Shown here one piece after another: positions 45,786 to 58,134 of a DNA stretch of 64,000 nucleotides (positions are counted from its first letter, which is position 1; the number at the start of each line of letters is the position of its first letter). Where the stretch lies: NCBI GenBank assembly GCA_014905825.1, contig JACGCN010000062.1, positions 62,001 to 126,000 on the forward strand, written 5' to 3'. The DNA is from Lyophyllum atratum (lineage: Eukaryota; Basidiomycota; Agaricomycetes; Agaricales; Lyophyllaceae). The position numbers and the translations under genes were made by a program. The notes under the pieces were generated by a model that made no database searches, was not told the DNA's origin, and saw only the letters and a program-made list of their open reading frames with translations.

Positions 45786-46805
45786 TTAACCCTGTGCCAT
45801 CCCCTCTATCACCAAGCGAGACATATCTCTGAAATTCTTCACCTGTCCACAGGCGTACCGGACGTAAGCAGGATCTCTGTCGTACGCAATCTGGGCAGCC
45901 TTGATCTGAATTAGGGCATCAACGCGAATCAGCAAACGCGGAACAGGCGGGGGTCAAGGGGAACATACAAGAATATCAGCAGTTAGGCCCTTGATTGGTG
46001 ATGCCGAGCTTCTGAAGCGATGCATTCGGTAGATCATATTGCCCAGGATCGGGACTGCAGTGTCCGATGTGTTCTAGCGAAGGCAAGATATTGAGGCCTA
46101 GAAACAGGAACGGAGGGCGGAGCTCACATAAAGATCCTCCTCATACGGCCAGTCCTCAGTTCCCGGTTCCACCAATGATTCGCCCTTTGCGATACTCGGG
46201 TCTAAAAGCGCCTTCAGTGGATGCGTGAATATGCAAGCCACCTCGCCCTCTTGCGCTTTCAGTTCTCTCAGTAATGACGGACGTGTCAAGATTGCGACCA
46301 CTGGCGTCACGACGATCTTGTACAACGAGATGAACGGTTCCAGCACAGCGACAGTGTGGATATCCGGCGAGTTCAAAGGTAACCCCACTTCTTCTTGGGC
46401 TTCCCGGTACTATTGAAGATATCAGTCACATACAGTAAGTCACATAGAAAAACGCACAGCCGTCTCGATGAAATCCTCATCAGTAGCATCCACCCTTCCT
46501 CCGGGCAAGGCAGTCTGTCCAGGATGAGTCCTCAATGTCTTCGATCGCGTAGTCAACAACACACGGAGCGCGCCGGCCTGCTCATAGAGGAGTATCAATA
46601 CGGCTCCGAGTTTAGACTGGGGGTGTAGGGTGCTAAGTGGATGTGCACGTCAGTCCGCAAGCTCGAAGCAGGATGGCATGTGACTGACGGACAGGTCGGG
46701 TCGTTCGGAGCTGTGTTGGATCAATCGCTGAATGGATGCTTTACACTCTGGAGAGAAGGTGTCCAGGGCGCCCTGTGGGACGGGTGGTACGACGAGGTCG
46801 GTCAT
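45786..46805 (-). CDS. NUDIX hydrolase, CoA pyrophosphatase type (PCD1/NUDT7)
   Basis: Hydrolyses nucleoside diphosphate-linked compounds; this subfamily cleaves CoA and its derivatives. The start MTDLVVPPVPQGALDTFS leads to an N-terminal helix. After an intron comes KLGAVLILLYEQAGALRVLL, TTRSKTLRTHPGQTALPGGR, and the Nudix box GGRVDATDEDFIETAYREAQ followed by EEVGL, matching Gx5Ex7REUxEExGU. The LRTHPGQTALPGGR segment is the UPF0035 signature of CoA-specific members. Then PVVAILTRPSLLRELK and FTHPLKALLDP, and the end DPAYVRYACGQVKNFRDMSR leading to GMAQG, TAA. No C-terminal peroxisome signal (SKL) is seen, so location is open. Confidence 0.9.
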
Positions 46806-47827
46806 GGTGGTGGTGGTGGTAGGTGGTGGTCTGGAGTCAACCAGTAGATCTAAGTGATCGGACTTTGGGGAAATGTTATCTATGATCGGGAGTCGCAGCC
46901 GCAATCTCTTGATCGAAACCCGTCAGGTACCGTCTAGCAAACTCAAGTAGATAACATGGCTGAACCACTCAAGCGTTGCTTGGTGCCTGTCTAAATCCTT
47001 TATGGTTTGCTACTACGGACCGACAGAAAATGACCTTTAGACAGCCTATTTACAGCCGATAGTTTGCCGAACGCCAAGATTCTAATTTCTGTGGTCCTAC
47101 TAGTACGCTTTACGCTGGCCCTTGAACCACTCTACACGGGGTTTACTGGCGCTCGGAAGGCCTGAAGGAGTGTCGCATCTCCTATAAAGCACATCAGAAG
47201 GAAGGGAAAAATATTTGGCTTCAGTTGATGCCGAATGAGTTCACAACTTGAACTTTCGAAATTTCGGCCGCATTCGGCGTACAGGCTTTCCTCGACTTCC
47301 CGTAGACAAATTTTTCTATATAAGACCTCCGATGGATCGCGATACCTGTGCTCCGCGATTGAATGCTACGATCACATGGGGTGGAATTATCCCGCAGGGA
47401 AATCTAGTCCAAAGTGAAAAAGGTTTGACGTCCACGGACCGAGTCAGATCACACGCGCCACAACCGCCACACTCAGAGTTAGTCGTGTGAAAGAAAGAAG
47501 AAAAACATATCACGCCACCAACACAAGGATAATTGATACCATATTGTCATCACTACTCTTATCATGCATGCAGAGATCAATACCTTTTCATTGTCGGAAT
47601 CCGCACAGGCCTATCTCGAAACCTTCAAAAAACCTTGAAGGCCAGATAGCACGGGTGATATAGCTGACAGTGAAAGTTGATCAAATGACTACATGGATAC
47701 AGTATATATAATTTAAAGAGGTCCATGTAAGCGCCAAGTTCCAGATATTGTCGAGGCCTAGAGGAACAGACACCATCAGGTCAAGGTCCATTGCGTCGCC
47801 GAGCTGTCGCATACCAGCGTCATTGCT
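46806..47827. other. Intergenic, nothing recognised
   Basis: Two plus-strand frames around 47235-47490 have no motifs or splice partners. A CCACCA-rich tract encodes the second start region of the NUDIX gene on the other strand. Confidence 0.5.
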
Positions 47828-48900
47828 TCAGAATTCCATTTTACATGTCCCTGCCGGCTCGATCTTCACTCTTTTGTTCGCCTTATCCCGCTTTCGCTCC
47901 AATATCAACAGTTCCTCCTGGCAATACTATGATCAGATAGATTCGACAGGGAAGTCACGCGGCAGCCCCACCTTCAAAGCCTTGATTCTCTGGACATCCA
48001 CAACCTCGTCATCCTTGGTGAGATCAATGATATCATCGGCAGTCGCGAAGCGTTTGCGTTTCTTGTCCACAACGATGATACCATTTGCCTGAAGTTGGGC
48101 TGTTTGTGTATTTAGAGGTGTTGGGAGGTCGGGTGGTCACATCACCTACCAAGAGGTCGGTATTTGAATAGGAAGGTCGCGACCTTCCCAAATTTAACGG
48201 TCTCGACAAACTCCACCTTGCATTGCATCTCAGGTGAGAGCCTTTGCCACACGTAAGGATGCGGCGCGAGGATCTATAGACTAGAAGCTTACTTGGAACC
48301 GTGTATCATTCCCTTCTTGGAGCGCTCGTGGACCTTGCCCGGTTCAGGGAATACCTTCTTCCACTTCCGTCGCGTGGATCTCCCTTTTACACGGCACTGC
48401 TGTATCTCCAGTTTAATCTCGCCGAGATGCGGGGAAGCTGTGTTTAGGTAACGATCATCGTCTAAATGGACGCTGGTGAGAAGCAAGCATCAACTTGAAC
48501 ACAGAACGACTCACCTGTCAGGTCTAACTTCGAGAACAAGAAAAATCTTTCGGTTGCTTTCGACGTTGTAAAACCTTTGATACAAGAAGTACCGCCGTTC
48601 AGATATTTGGCGCTACGTGTAAACGTCCCAGTGTCACCCCTCGTCCCATCCACATATACCCTGCCCGAACTTGTGAACGATCCAACCGAGTCTTTCCAAC
48701 ATATAGAAAACTTCTACGGGTCCACAATAATTAGCGAAGCACCGGGGTGTTACCACACTGTAAATGATCACCTTTCCAACTTCTGACGCAACCCAGCACG
48801 TAGCTAGTCTCTTATCAGGGAAGTATTTGATAGCATATTGTGGCTGTTGAACTCCTTCCATACAAATCCAGGCAGAGAAATTATCGAGTTTCATAAGCAT
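47828..48900 (-). CDS. DUF7918 protein, copy A (C-terminus eroded)
   Basis: Family of unknown function. The start MLMKLDNFSAWICMEGVQ leads to TCWVASEVGK, an intron, then FSICWKDSVGSF, GRVYVDGTRGD, FSKLDLT-DDDRYLNT, LGEIKLEIQQCRVKG and KVHERSKKGMIHGSK, all family landmarks. After NGIIVVDKKRKR comes ADDIIDLTKDDE, an internal SUMO-interacting-type motif. The last exon, EELLILERKRDKANKRVKIE, stops at PAGTCKMEF (47828). Downstream bases still read RQLGDAMDL in another frame, the counterpart of RQLGDVIDLT in copy C, so the normal tail was lost by a frameshift. It shares internal features with copy C more than with B or D. Confidence 0.75.
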
Positions 48901-48904
48901 TGTA

Positions 48905-49505
48905 TGTGCGATAGAGTTGCTGCGTTAGTTGCACCATGCAAAGATGGGGACTGGCCCAAGGAGTTGATGATAGGGGTTCGGTGAGACTTAGACATGGCTG
49001 TCACGGATCACATGCCCTGTTACGCGTCGCACCCTCGAGTTCAAGCTGGCGCCGCGCCTGCATTTGTGCGGCATGTTAATCGTCTCCTAAAGCAAGACAA
49101 GCATAAAGAATCGGAGCAATAGCAGGACATATGGGAGCTCGCCGTTAGGAACTTGCTCATTTTCGTTATCTTTTGACTGATACTCGTCCTCACCGTTCCT
49201 GCCCTCAGTCTCAGCCGACAGGAATAACGGATCATGTATATAGAGTATAAACAACAACTAGAATAGAAATAATGGATGGCTGGGTAGATTAATTACAAGA
49301 CGTACGACCCGTCCTTGTATCAACCAACTGGTATCATGCAAGGATTCGAAGGTCTACCTGTCCGCTATATGGTAGAGCCCATCGGTGAAAGGAGAGAATA
49401 AATTTTACTAATAGTAATAGGGGAAGCATGGTATCGGATGCTCGGATTCTATGGATATGTCCCATTAGTGAATCGCAGACGGGTCGTGACATTATCGACG
49501 AACCC
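48905..49505. other. Intergenic between DUF7918 copies A and B
   Basis: No coding support. Should contain the promoter of copy A. Confidence 0.5.
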
Positions 49506-49509
49506 CATG

Positions 49510-50650
49510 TTACAAAGTGAGGTCAATAACCTCCCCTGATATGAAAGACGGGCGAGTTTTGGGCTCCGTCTTGACCTTCTTGGCCGTCGATTTTGAGCCT
49601 TTCTTTGCGAGCTTCGCTTGAATCAGTCGCTGAAGGTAGCGAGGTAGTAGAGATCAGCATACAACTTACAACATACAGGAGAAAGTGCAAGAAGAGCTCA
49701 CCAGTTGGGCCTTAAGCGCCGCTTCGTCTTCTTCCACATCACCTTCCGGCTCGTCCTCGTCGTCGTCATCATCCATTTCACCCGCTTTTCTCTTTCCGCC
49801 CGGTTTGTGAGCCACCGGTTCGGGAGGTGCGATACCATCTGCCCTGAGCACATCTGGTTGTGTTTGGAGAAGTCAACATATACATTGCAATTGGTGGGCT
49901 TACCGAGTGACCGGTATTTGAAGGTAAACGTAGCGAGGGTGGAAATGTGCTTGAATGTCGTCATCGTGACTGTCGGCCGTACGGATTCCTGGCCAAACCT
50001 ATGAAGAATGTAGTCTGGGGTCAGGTTTAACATGAAACAGACGCTCGCTTACTGAACTCGGTGAACCATCGCCTTCTTTGAACGTTCGTGCACCTTCCCA
50101 TCAACAAGAGGATCGTGTGTCTTCGGCGTTTCCACGCCCGTCGACTCAACGTGTGATAAGCGCAAGACGATGTCGCCCAGGTCTTTCATGTTCTCCGAGT
50201 TAAGGTACGTATCATCGTCTAGTTTAAAATATATAGAAATGAGTTTTTGAATAATGAGGAAATGGCTTCAACACACCTGTCAGCTCAATAGGCGCGAACA
50301 TTAGAGGTCTGCTTGTTGTTGGCGAGGTTACGAGATAATCTCGAGTAACAAGCAGAGTCATACGCTCCTTCATGAGATTCCCTCCAATGCAAACGCCATC
50401 GACATCGATGATACCGCTTCTCTCAATAGGGCGTGGTTCTAGAGGTCTCCAGTTCACAGCAAAAGACTGCAGCAGACTCGTCACGAAGGTTCGACTGCAG
50501 ACTTCAATATTGAATGCTCACCTTTCCTGCTTCCGAAGGAATCCAGCAAGTGGCTGCAGTTGCATTGGCACCCGCGTCAACCCTGACCTCGTATTCTGGC
50601 ACTTTCACGCCGTCAACGGTTATGTACACCTCGAAACCGAATAATTGCAT
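49510..50650 (-). CDS. DUF7918 protein, copy B
   Basis: The start MQLFGFEVYITVDGVKVPEY leads to TCWIPSEAGK|SFAVNW, IIDVDGVCIGGNLMKERM, TSRPLMFAPIELT-DDDTYLNS, LGDIVLRLSHVES, KVHERSKKAMVHRVQ, TLATFTFKYRS and LDVLRADGIAPPEP. A basic then highly acidic linker (KRKAGEMDDDDDEDEPEGD) follows. The C-terminal exon is basic (KLAKKGSKSTAKKVK) and ends VKTEPKTRPSFISGEVIDLT plus a final Leu, TAA at 49510. VKTE is a SUMO acceptor consensus and VIDLT a SUMO-interacting consensus. Introns fit well in frame. Intact. Nearest relative in the window is copy D on the opposite strand. Nuclear location is likely from the basic patches. Confidence 0.8.
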
Positions 50651-51184
50651 CTAATGAGCAGCGAGCTTGACGCGTCGTAGATTGGGGGAAAACAGCAGAT
50701 TGAGATCGAGTTATTTAAGCTGTGTAACAACAATAGCATCTGATGGGCCTCCAACAAAAAAACCTTTGCAGGGCCGTGGCCGGGCGCGCTGGCTATGGTT
50801 GGGAGTAAGGAGAAAGACGCGTCACGCCACTCTACACGTTTGTGGCCAAGTGTGCTTGAATCAAACGTTAGTGACAAACAAATGCAATGACTTGCCACTT
50901 CTCGACACGAAGCCCCACATTGTGCATTCCTCGAAATCCGCAACCACCTCGACACGGATATGTGCCGCAGATTTAAGACAACACTAGCTGAAGGGATGTC
51001 GAACCCGTCATCACCTCCCAAAATATTTGACCTCCCACAACGTTGCCAACCTTGTCGCAAAATGCCCTTGCTTATCATGATGAATCCACTGAACCAGGAT
51101 CACGATAGACACATCAAATTGACCACGAGAACCTATACCACATCGCGTAACTATGAGTCCAAGATTTGCCCACTCAGCATCTCT

Positions 51185-51634
51185 TTACAAGCTCAGATTG
51201 ACGGGGGTGCATCCGATCGCGACAAGGCCATCTGCAAAAGTAAGTCAGGAAAGAGCGCAACGGGAAAAGTGGGATTTCGATTGGTCTTACGGAAGGAGTT
51301 GTCCTCGCAGCAGACAGGTTGAGCAGTGCTGTTGAATTCGTTAATGATCAGATGAAAACATTCATTGGCCGTGATCTTACCAAGAGTCGCCTCCAGCGCC
51401 AATGACGGTGATGGGCGTGCAGGTGACGCCAACGAGGACGTTGATGTCCTGAACAACGACGCCGAGAAGGCCAAGGATCCCCGCAACGGGGTCGCTTCCG
51501 GCGGTCTGAACGCTGTTGCAGCACTGAACGGGACCAGTGTTGCACTGGCTGGCGGGGGTGTTCCGACGAGTCGGTGTGGCAGCAGCAAGGGTAGCGAGAG
51601 CGACGGCGACAAGAACAGAGGGTTTGAACTGCAT
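51185..51634 (-). CDS. Class I hydrophobin 1
   Basis: Small secreted amphipathic protein that coats aerial hyphae and fruit bodies by self-assembly. The signal peptide is [19 protein letters not shown]. The eight cysteines follow the class I order: C-x6-CC-x32-C-x12-C-x5-CC-x12-C. Two introns split C5 (TG|C after GAGGDS) and the segment [18 protein letters not shown], both at positions usual for hydrophobin genes. Stop TAA is at 51185-51187. A TATA box lies at 51703-51712. It is 80-90 percent alike to hydrophobin 2, which points the other way at 53258. Intact. Confidence 0.95.
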
Positions 51635-53257
51635 GTTGGAGAATTGGATTTACTAAACAACGACTGCTGGTGTTTGGTGAGGATATACTGCCAACATCAT
51701 GGCCCTTTTATACGCGCGATGTGAGTCGAAGATCTCTAGATGAAAACATCTATCTCATAAGGAAGGTGGAGCCTGCAGCTTGGCCATGAGAACCAAGAAA
51801 AGGCCAGAAGGCGATGTCAAAGTGGAGCAGAGCAATACAGAGCTACCAGGCCTAGGTATGTACGAGTACACATGACGGTCAGTGGGAACAAGCAGGTTTG
51901 CAGTTTACTCTTGTTTGTCTCACTCGACGCTCTGAACCTGAACAAACAACCAACCACGAAACTTTGGCTCCTCACTCATCGTTCTACTGCTAGTTCTCGT
52001 GGTTCTCAATAGAAACAGTCACGCTCTGATGTACTGTGCAGCTATCCTCATCTCTGGCGAATACGTGTCTTCATGATGGGAAAGACGAGTCGTTCATGCA
52101 CGCTACGATGACGCACAAGTGACGAAACTACGCCTTACGACTGCCATGCGGGACGGACAGAACTCTGTCGACGTGAGCTTCGAGAAAAACTTTCCGATGG
52201 GAACTTGATCCTTGCACATCTAGCCAAGCTGATCTCTTTGGGCGCCTACCAGTGAATTGATGCAGCCGAGACGCACCTCTCCGCCTCAAGCTGTAGGCTG
52301 GCTTAATGGTACTGAGCCCTAAATCTTAACGGTAGCGCTATGTTGTGCAAAGTGTCCCTTTATTTTCAGCCAGTCGAATGTTCAATATTCAATTGCGACA
52401 TTGTGCTGTACGCCGTCAGTTTCCCAGAGCGGCTTGCATCATTGCGATTGGACGTTGAAATAATGACAGGTCGTGCCTCTTGTAGAACATATGCAGCTGG
52501 AGCATCTGTCAAAAGCAGAACATACGTAGGCTTCCTTTCTACACTGCCATCTTAGGGGCGATGCTCTATCGCGGATAAGGAGGCCGTCTGAGCCTTCCAG
52601 CTTCAAGTTCCTCCCTTCTTCTATGCACCGGTACTGTAATCATCTCGCGTCCTTTACCCTCCGTCGTCTCTTTACTCGTCCTTTGTGACAGTTCTTCAAT
52701 CCTCCGATGTCAACGATAACATACCGATTTCGCGAACGTCACATCAAATTCGGAGGTCTGGCAGGTTCGGGAGATAGTGCGACTTCTGCGATAGCGTTTT
52801 CCATCGCTGCCCGGTGATATGATCTCATAGTGATATCATGCTTGGCTATCCGGCGACAGCGACGTGGCCCTGGGTATCGTTTTCACGTAAACTGTCAAAC
52901 AGCAGCCTCACCGCCTTGTTCTTTGGTAGACGACTCGTCTCACATGGTATGTCGGAGGTGCTTGACATGAGAACTACTCAATGAAATGTATTGCCAGCCA
53001 TCAACGCGTGGTCTTATGTGCTTGTGAATCGTCATCTTACCCGCAAAGCTGCATGGTTGTCTCTTCCGTCCGTTCATTTTGCATTGCCCGTCTCCACTTC
53101 GACATCGCCATCATTTTTTTCTTGTAATTCGTGACGCGATTGCGTTATCCTTCTTTATGCCCTGAACCCATACTTGCGCGTATAAAAGGACTACCGTTTC
53201 AAAGTACGTCCTCACCGAACACCAGCAGTCGCCGTTCAGTAAATCCTATCGTCCAAC
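51635..53257. promoter_or_regulatory. Divergent hydrophobin intergenic region with two TATA boxes
   Basis: About 1.6 kb without a gene. At the left end the reverse strand reads gcgcgtataaaaggg (TATA 51703-51712), at the right end the forward strand reads gcgcgtataaaagga (TATA 53181-53188). Both are about 70-77 bp from their start codon. The shared flanking bases show that core promoter and gene were duplicated together. The middle part shows no repeat or frame of note. Confidence 0.8.
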
Positions 53258-53700
53258 ATGCAGTTCAAGCCCTCTTTCATTGCCACTCTCGCTCTCGCTA
53301 CCCTTGCTGCTGCCACACCGACTCGTCGGACCGAACCCGCTGGCCAGTGCAACACCGGGCCCATCCAGTGCTGCAACAGCGTCCAGACCGCCGGAAGCGA
53401 CCCCGTTGCGGCGATCCTTGGTCTCCTCGGCATCGTCGTCCAGGACCTCAATGTCCTTGTTGGACTGACTTGCACACCCATCACCGTTATTGGCGGAGGA
53501 GGCAATTCTTGGTAAGCTCTTCTCTAAAACGGGCTTTGACCTCGTCACTAATGGACTCGACAGCACTTCTCAACCGGTCTGCTGCGAGAACAACAGCTTC
53601 AGTAACACCATTCCAATCTTCTTTTTGCACATTTTTCTAATTCGCTTCTGCAGATGGCGTCGTTGCGATCGGATGCACCCCCATCAACATTGGGTTGTAG
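53258..53700 (+). CDS. Class I hydrophobin 2
   Basis: Signal peptide [19 protein letters not shown], then [38 protein letters not shown] and [17 protein letters not shown] at 53698-53700. Cysteine spacing equals that of hydrophobin 1. Donor gtaagc after the first exon and gtaaca after the second. It forms a head-to-head pair with hydrophobin 1 across 1.6 kb; the changes are mostly conservative (V/I, D/N), so both are probably active. Location: cell wall and air-water interface. Confidence 0.95.
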
Positions 53701-53704
53701 GAAG

Positions 53705-54645
53705 GAGATGAGTTGGTATCTACGCCTTTTCAAAGTTTTCGTTGTGTAGTGTGATAATGCAACCGTGTATCTGTTGATCTATCGCTGAAAAGCATTACGG
53801 TGGCTGTTCGAGTTCACAATCGAAGTCATGACTGTTGGTTGGTTAAACGGCTTACTATCAAAATTTCCTCACCACCCTCCGTTCGTTGCAGCCTGTGACG
53901 CACTTACCAATGAATCAAACGAGTTGAGTGAACAAATCAGCACAAGATGCAAAGGGTGTATCGATATTGCAATATGTCTCCTCGAGCGGAACTACGTGTT
54001 GTACAGAATTAGCATATCCCTGTAATATAAATCGACAGTGATAAATGCTTCGAGACCGAGTGATCGCATCGCGCAAGGATGTTGTTCGAGTTGTCGTAAT
54101 GGTGAAGGAAGAGGTGTTTCAACTTTCTTTTACTGGCACGACCACGATTGAACAGTCAGTTAGACGAGTCTATGTAAGTGACATCGCACTGCCCCCATGG
54201 CCATTGCTTTCTTGCGCTGTTGGTGGTACAGACCAGTTTGTCCCTTTGATGGATATTGTCGTGACAGAAGGCAAGTCATGACAATGAATACGCCCAACGA
54301 AGTTCTAACTACGCAAAAATTCCGCGGCGTAGCCTCGGCCATCTCTTTAGAATCTAGATCCCTGCAGAGGAGAAAAAACTATCAAACCCGGTTTGAGTCC
54401 AAGGATCGGATAAATTGCATACACTAGTAGTATGGTAATGGTATGGTACATTAGAATTAACCTCTCGTACTGAAAAAATGGTGTTTGATTCCTCCTGAAA
54501 GCGTGCGATACGGTGGTAGCGATTGCCGATAAGTGTAGGTAGGTCCACAAGATCCTATGCAGGAGGATGGACCCGCTGATTGGAAGAAAATTGTAGTTCC
54601 CTAGGACAAGATAAATGAAGGGAGATGAAGTCAAGATATAGTAAA
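53705..54645. other. Intergenic, nothing recognised
   Basis: Short frames only, no domains, no repeats. Confidence 0.5.
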
Positions 54646-54649
54646 CGTA

Positions 54650-55807
54650 CTATGTCAAGTCAATCACGTCGCCGAGTTGTCGCAAGCCACTGGCACTGCC
54701 CCGTCCAAGCTTGGGTTCCTTCTTGACTTCGGTCTTGGGCTCGATCTTCACTCTTTTATGGCGCTGTTCACGGCTCCGCTCCAACGCTGAAAGCTCCTCC
54801 TAGTAGTTGTGATCATCAGTATCAATATAATCAGATATGTCGGATCACCCACCCTTAAAGCTTTTATCCTCTGGGCCTCGATCTCATCTTCGTCGGCAGC
54901 GTCTTCGGTGAGATCAGAAACATCACCAGCGGGCGCGACACACTTACGTCCCTTCTCAAGAGGAACAATTCCATTGGCTTGGAGTTGAGCTGTTCAACAC
55001 TGAGATAATGCTTAGGCAGATAAAGGGAGTGGAATACACACCAAGTGGCCGATATTTGAACACAAATGTTGCGACCTTTCCCAACCCAGTTGTCTTAAGG
55101 CTGTGCGTGTATTTGATGTGACATTGAGCCTCAGGTCCGAACCTTTATACGCTTTAGCGACAATAATTGAGAAAGATGCAAATGGTGGAAGAGGCTCACG
55201 TAGCACGGTGATCCATTGCCTTCTTGGAACGCTCGTGGATCTTGTCTGGTTCAGCAAAAACTCTTGTAGACCTCTTTATCACGGATTCTTCATCTACTCG
55301 GCACTTCTCTATCTCAAGCTTGATTTCCCCGAGATCTGGAGAAGTTGCAGTGTGCAAATACTGGTCGTCATCTAAGATGCAGTTAGTATGGATGTGCAGG
55401 TGACAGAAGGGACGCGGGAACCACCAGTCAGCTCCAGCCTAGAGAACATATAGTGTCTTACGGTAGTTGCTGATGTGACGGAACCGATTCGAGAAGCAGT
55501 AAAAGTAGGACGGGACTTCTTCTTGGCACTATAGATGACCGTCCCACCACCTTTCTGACCATCCACAAACACGTTGCCACAGCTTGAAAATGACCGCAAA
55601 GAGTCCTTCCAGGAGACAGAAAATTTCTGCGATCATTCATGTCCATGAATTCCTTGAAATGCTGTTGTGCGTGCGCACCTTTCCCTGTTCGGACGCCATC
55701 CAGCATGTCGCAACCATACCGTCAGGGGAGTACTCAATGGCGTACTGTGCTTGTTCGACGTCGTCGATAGAAATCCAGGCTGTGAAATTACCGATTCGCA
55801 TATGCAT
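54650..55807 (-). CDS. DUF7918 protein, copy C
   Basis: The start MHMRIGNFTAWISIDDVEQA leads to TCWMASEQGK, an intron, FSVSWKDSLRSFSSCGNVFV, FSRLELT-DDDQYLHT, LGEIKLEIEKCRVDE and DKIHERSKKAMDHRAT. Then the internal GDVSDLTEDAADEDE, a weak SUMO-interacting-type motif with acidic flank, and IEAQRIKALRV. The final exon reads EELSALERSREQRHKRVKIE with PKTEVKKEPK and ends GLRQLGDVIDLT, TAG at 54650. Two psi-K-x-E sites (VKIE, VKKE) precede the terminal VIDLT. Closest to copy A. Splicing around 54980-55200 is less certain than elsewhere. Confidence 0.75.
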
Positions 55808-56099
55808 CTTATATGGGGTGGCGGACGAGAGGCAGACAAAGGAAATGAGGGAACCACGCTGCAAAACTGTCACGGATGTCACGTATCAGGTGACCCGTTG
55901 CTGCACGCGTTTAACTTTTTTAGATATCAGTGTCAGTGTCACCTTCGATGTTGGAGGCACAGCGAGACACCCATACACAGTGATTTGTTTGGGCGATCAT
56001 GGCCTTCCCATATATGAAAGGATATCGTTTCATACAATCCACGGACCGGGTTGTTATATAGTACGAAGAGATAGCATACCTTTCAAATCCAATATCCAA

Positions 56100-58130
56100 C
56101 TTAATCACTCCCTCGCCTGAGCTGCGTGTCTTGATCTCCTCCGAATGCAGCCCTCCAACCCACGACAAACCCGCAGCTCCTGCACGCTTGCACCAACAGG
56201 GCGCTTGACATACGCCTTCTCTTCCCCAGCATCCTGCAAGCGCACACAGCCTTCCCATCCTTCATCCGCATATCCATGGTCGACTCGCCATTCTTCCCTC
56301 CAGCACCGGCCATCCTTAGCGTAGCGCTCCGTCAAGTCGCTGGTGAGCTCCCGCTATTCGAGGCACACGAGGCCGTGTTGATCACATCGCGCGAGAAGAT
56401 ATTACGGAGCAAGCCTTCAATCACCATAGGCACGTCTGCAGCCTCCAGCGCCGTCGCAGCCTGCTCGCGCGACGAGTCCGTATGTACCAACGTCGCACCG
56501 CGCAACGAGGACAGCACCCTCCTTGACCTCTCCCTCGAATGGCGTGAATGCCTGTCGTTTCTTCGCAACGAGTGCGGCAAAGGCAGGGTCGTACTTCTCC
56601 ATTACGACATGCCCTGCCAGTCTGATATCATCGCGGTAGGTATGCTTTCTGGGGTCTATCCCATCCGTGTTCAGATTATCCTTGGGTGCGAAAAGCAGCG
56701 GGCCCGCGATCGTCGTCGGGAACCGGGGCAACAGTGGCTCATCAGCTTCTGTAGAAGATGCGGCCGATGAGGAGGCGGCTGTAATCACGATCGAGAACGT
56801 TGGCGCTTTCACTGGCAGAAGGGCAGCGCGGTTGAGGGAGGCGGGGCCGCAGATCTATCCCTTAACGGCGCTGGCGGCAACGACAGCGGGGCTGCAAAGA
56901 TATGCCTGGGCTTTGGGGTGTCTCATGTGGCACTTGTAGTTACGGTTCGTCGCACTGATACCAGTCTCGTTTTCTTGAAGAAGGTCAACACTGAGCCCAA
57001 TGCAAGGCCCGCAGCCAACGGGGAGGACCTTTGCTCCGAAGAAGATAAGAGCGTCCCAGCCGCCATGGCGCTAGGACTCCCGTTGGACGGCAGAGCTGGC
57101 GGCGGCGATGTAGAATTCGACCCCGGAAGCGACTTCGTTTCCCTTCATCACTTCGGCAGCCGCAGCAATGTCAGAAACGTGGAGGTTGGTGCAGGTCACC
57201 AATTAAGCCTCTTGGGTCTTGATGTCGGCGTCCTCGAAAACAGGCAGAGGGGTGGAGACCTTGACGCTGTTCGGGCCAGAAACGAGGTGGGAGGAGTACT
57301 CGGCACCTTGGGATGGCTGATGGTGATGAAGGCGACGAGAACGTCCGAAGTTCGAGCTTGGATAGGACCCGGTTGTACAAGCTTGGTAGAGTTTCGTCAA
57401 CGGGGAAGACACCGACTAGGGCACACCCCATTCCGTGGTCATGTTGGCGATAGTCAACCGGTCGTCAACCCCCAGCGTAGCCATTCCATGAACTCCAGTG
57501 CAGCATCGGGCACCTCGTTCTTGTTCAACGAGCCGCAGAGGGCGACAACAACATTCTTCCCACTCATCCCGGGCGCGATTCTACCCTTCAGTTCGACTTT
57601 GACCATGCGCGGCACCTGCCTCCACGTCTTTCCTGTTGCCCAAGGCGCGGCAGCATCTGTCCGAACAATCGGGGTCTCCACACACCCTACACCTCCATAC
57701 ATGTTGTCGTGGCTGTCACTGGCGATGGTGACAGTTTAGGGGACAACACAACCCTCCTCCACGAGTACCTGGTGATCAATGCGGCGTCCTGCGGGATAGA
57801 AATCGACACCATGTCTAATCTCTCTATCGAAGCATACTTCTCCAGTATCTTCTCAGACTCGTTTTGAACGTCATGGTCAAGAGTAAACACCGCTTGAGCC
57901 GGATTACGTATCCTCGTGGCTCCAATGGAATTTGGTCTGTCTTGTACTGCGAGTACTCAATACACATTCCCGAAAGAAAAAATGGTAGAACGCACTTGGT
58001 GATACCTGGCACATGATTATCGTGAGCGATGACATGCTCCGGGCGTATCATGACATAGTCTCCTGATTTGACTGTCCCGGACCTGACTGTCCTTCGGGAA
58101 GTCCGACGGTATAGTTCTATTTCGACGACC
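56100..58130 (-). pseudogene. LYS4: Decayed copy of homoaconitase LYS4
   Basis: Homoaconitase is the mitochondrial iron-sulphur enzyme of the alpha-aminoadipate lysine pathway. Fragments in family order: [159 protein letters not shown] with NLNTDGIDP, and SREQAATALEAADVP. They lie in different frames, with an in-frame TAA at 57736-57738 before TVTIAS and further shifts. The later cluster cysteine motifs (SCTNSR, CGPCIG) are not readable. It cannot make an enzyme. A working LYS4 must exist elsewhere for lysine prototrophy. A long plus-strand frame (56918-57739) is only its antisense. Confidence 0.85.
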
Positions 58131-58134
58131 GTTT

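Noticed and set aside
53131..53640. Plus-strand frame of 169 codons over hydrophobin 2
   Set aside because: It is an alternative frame; the hydrophobin frame has signal peptide, cysteine pattern and correct introns.
56918..57739. Plus-strand frame of 273 codons
   Set aside because: It is exactly antisense to readable homoaconitase fragments and has no motif of its own.
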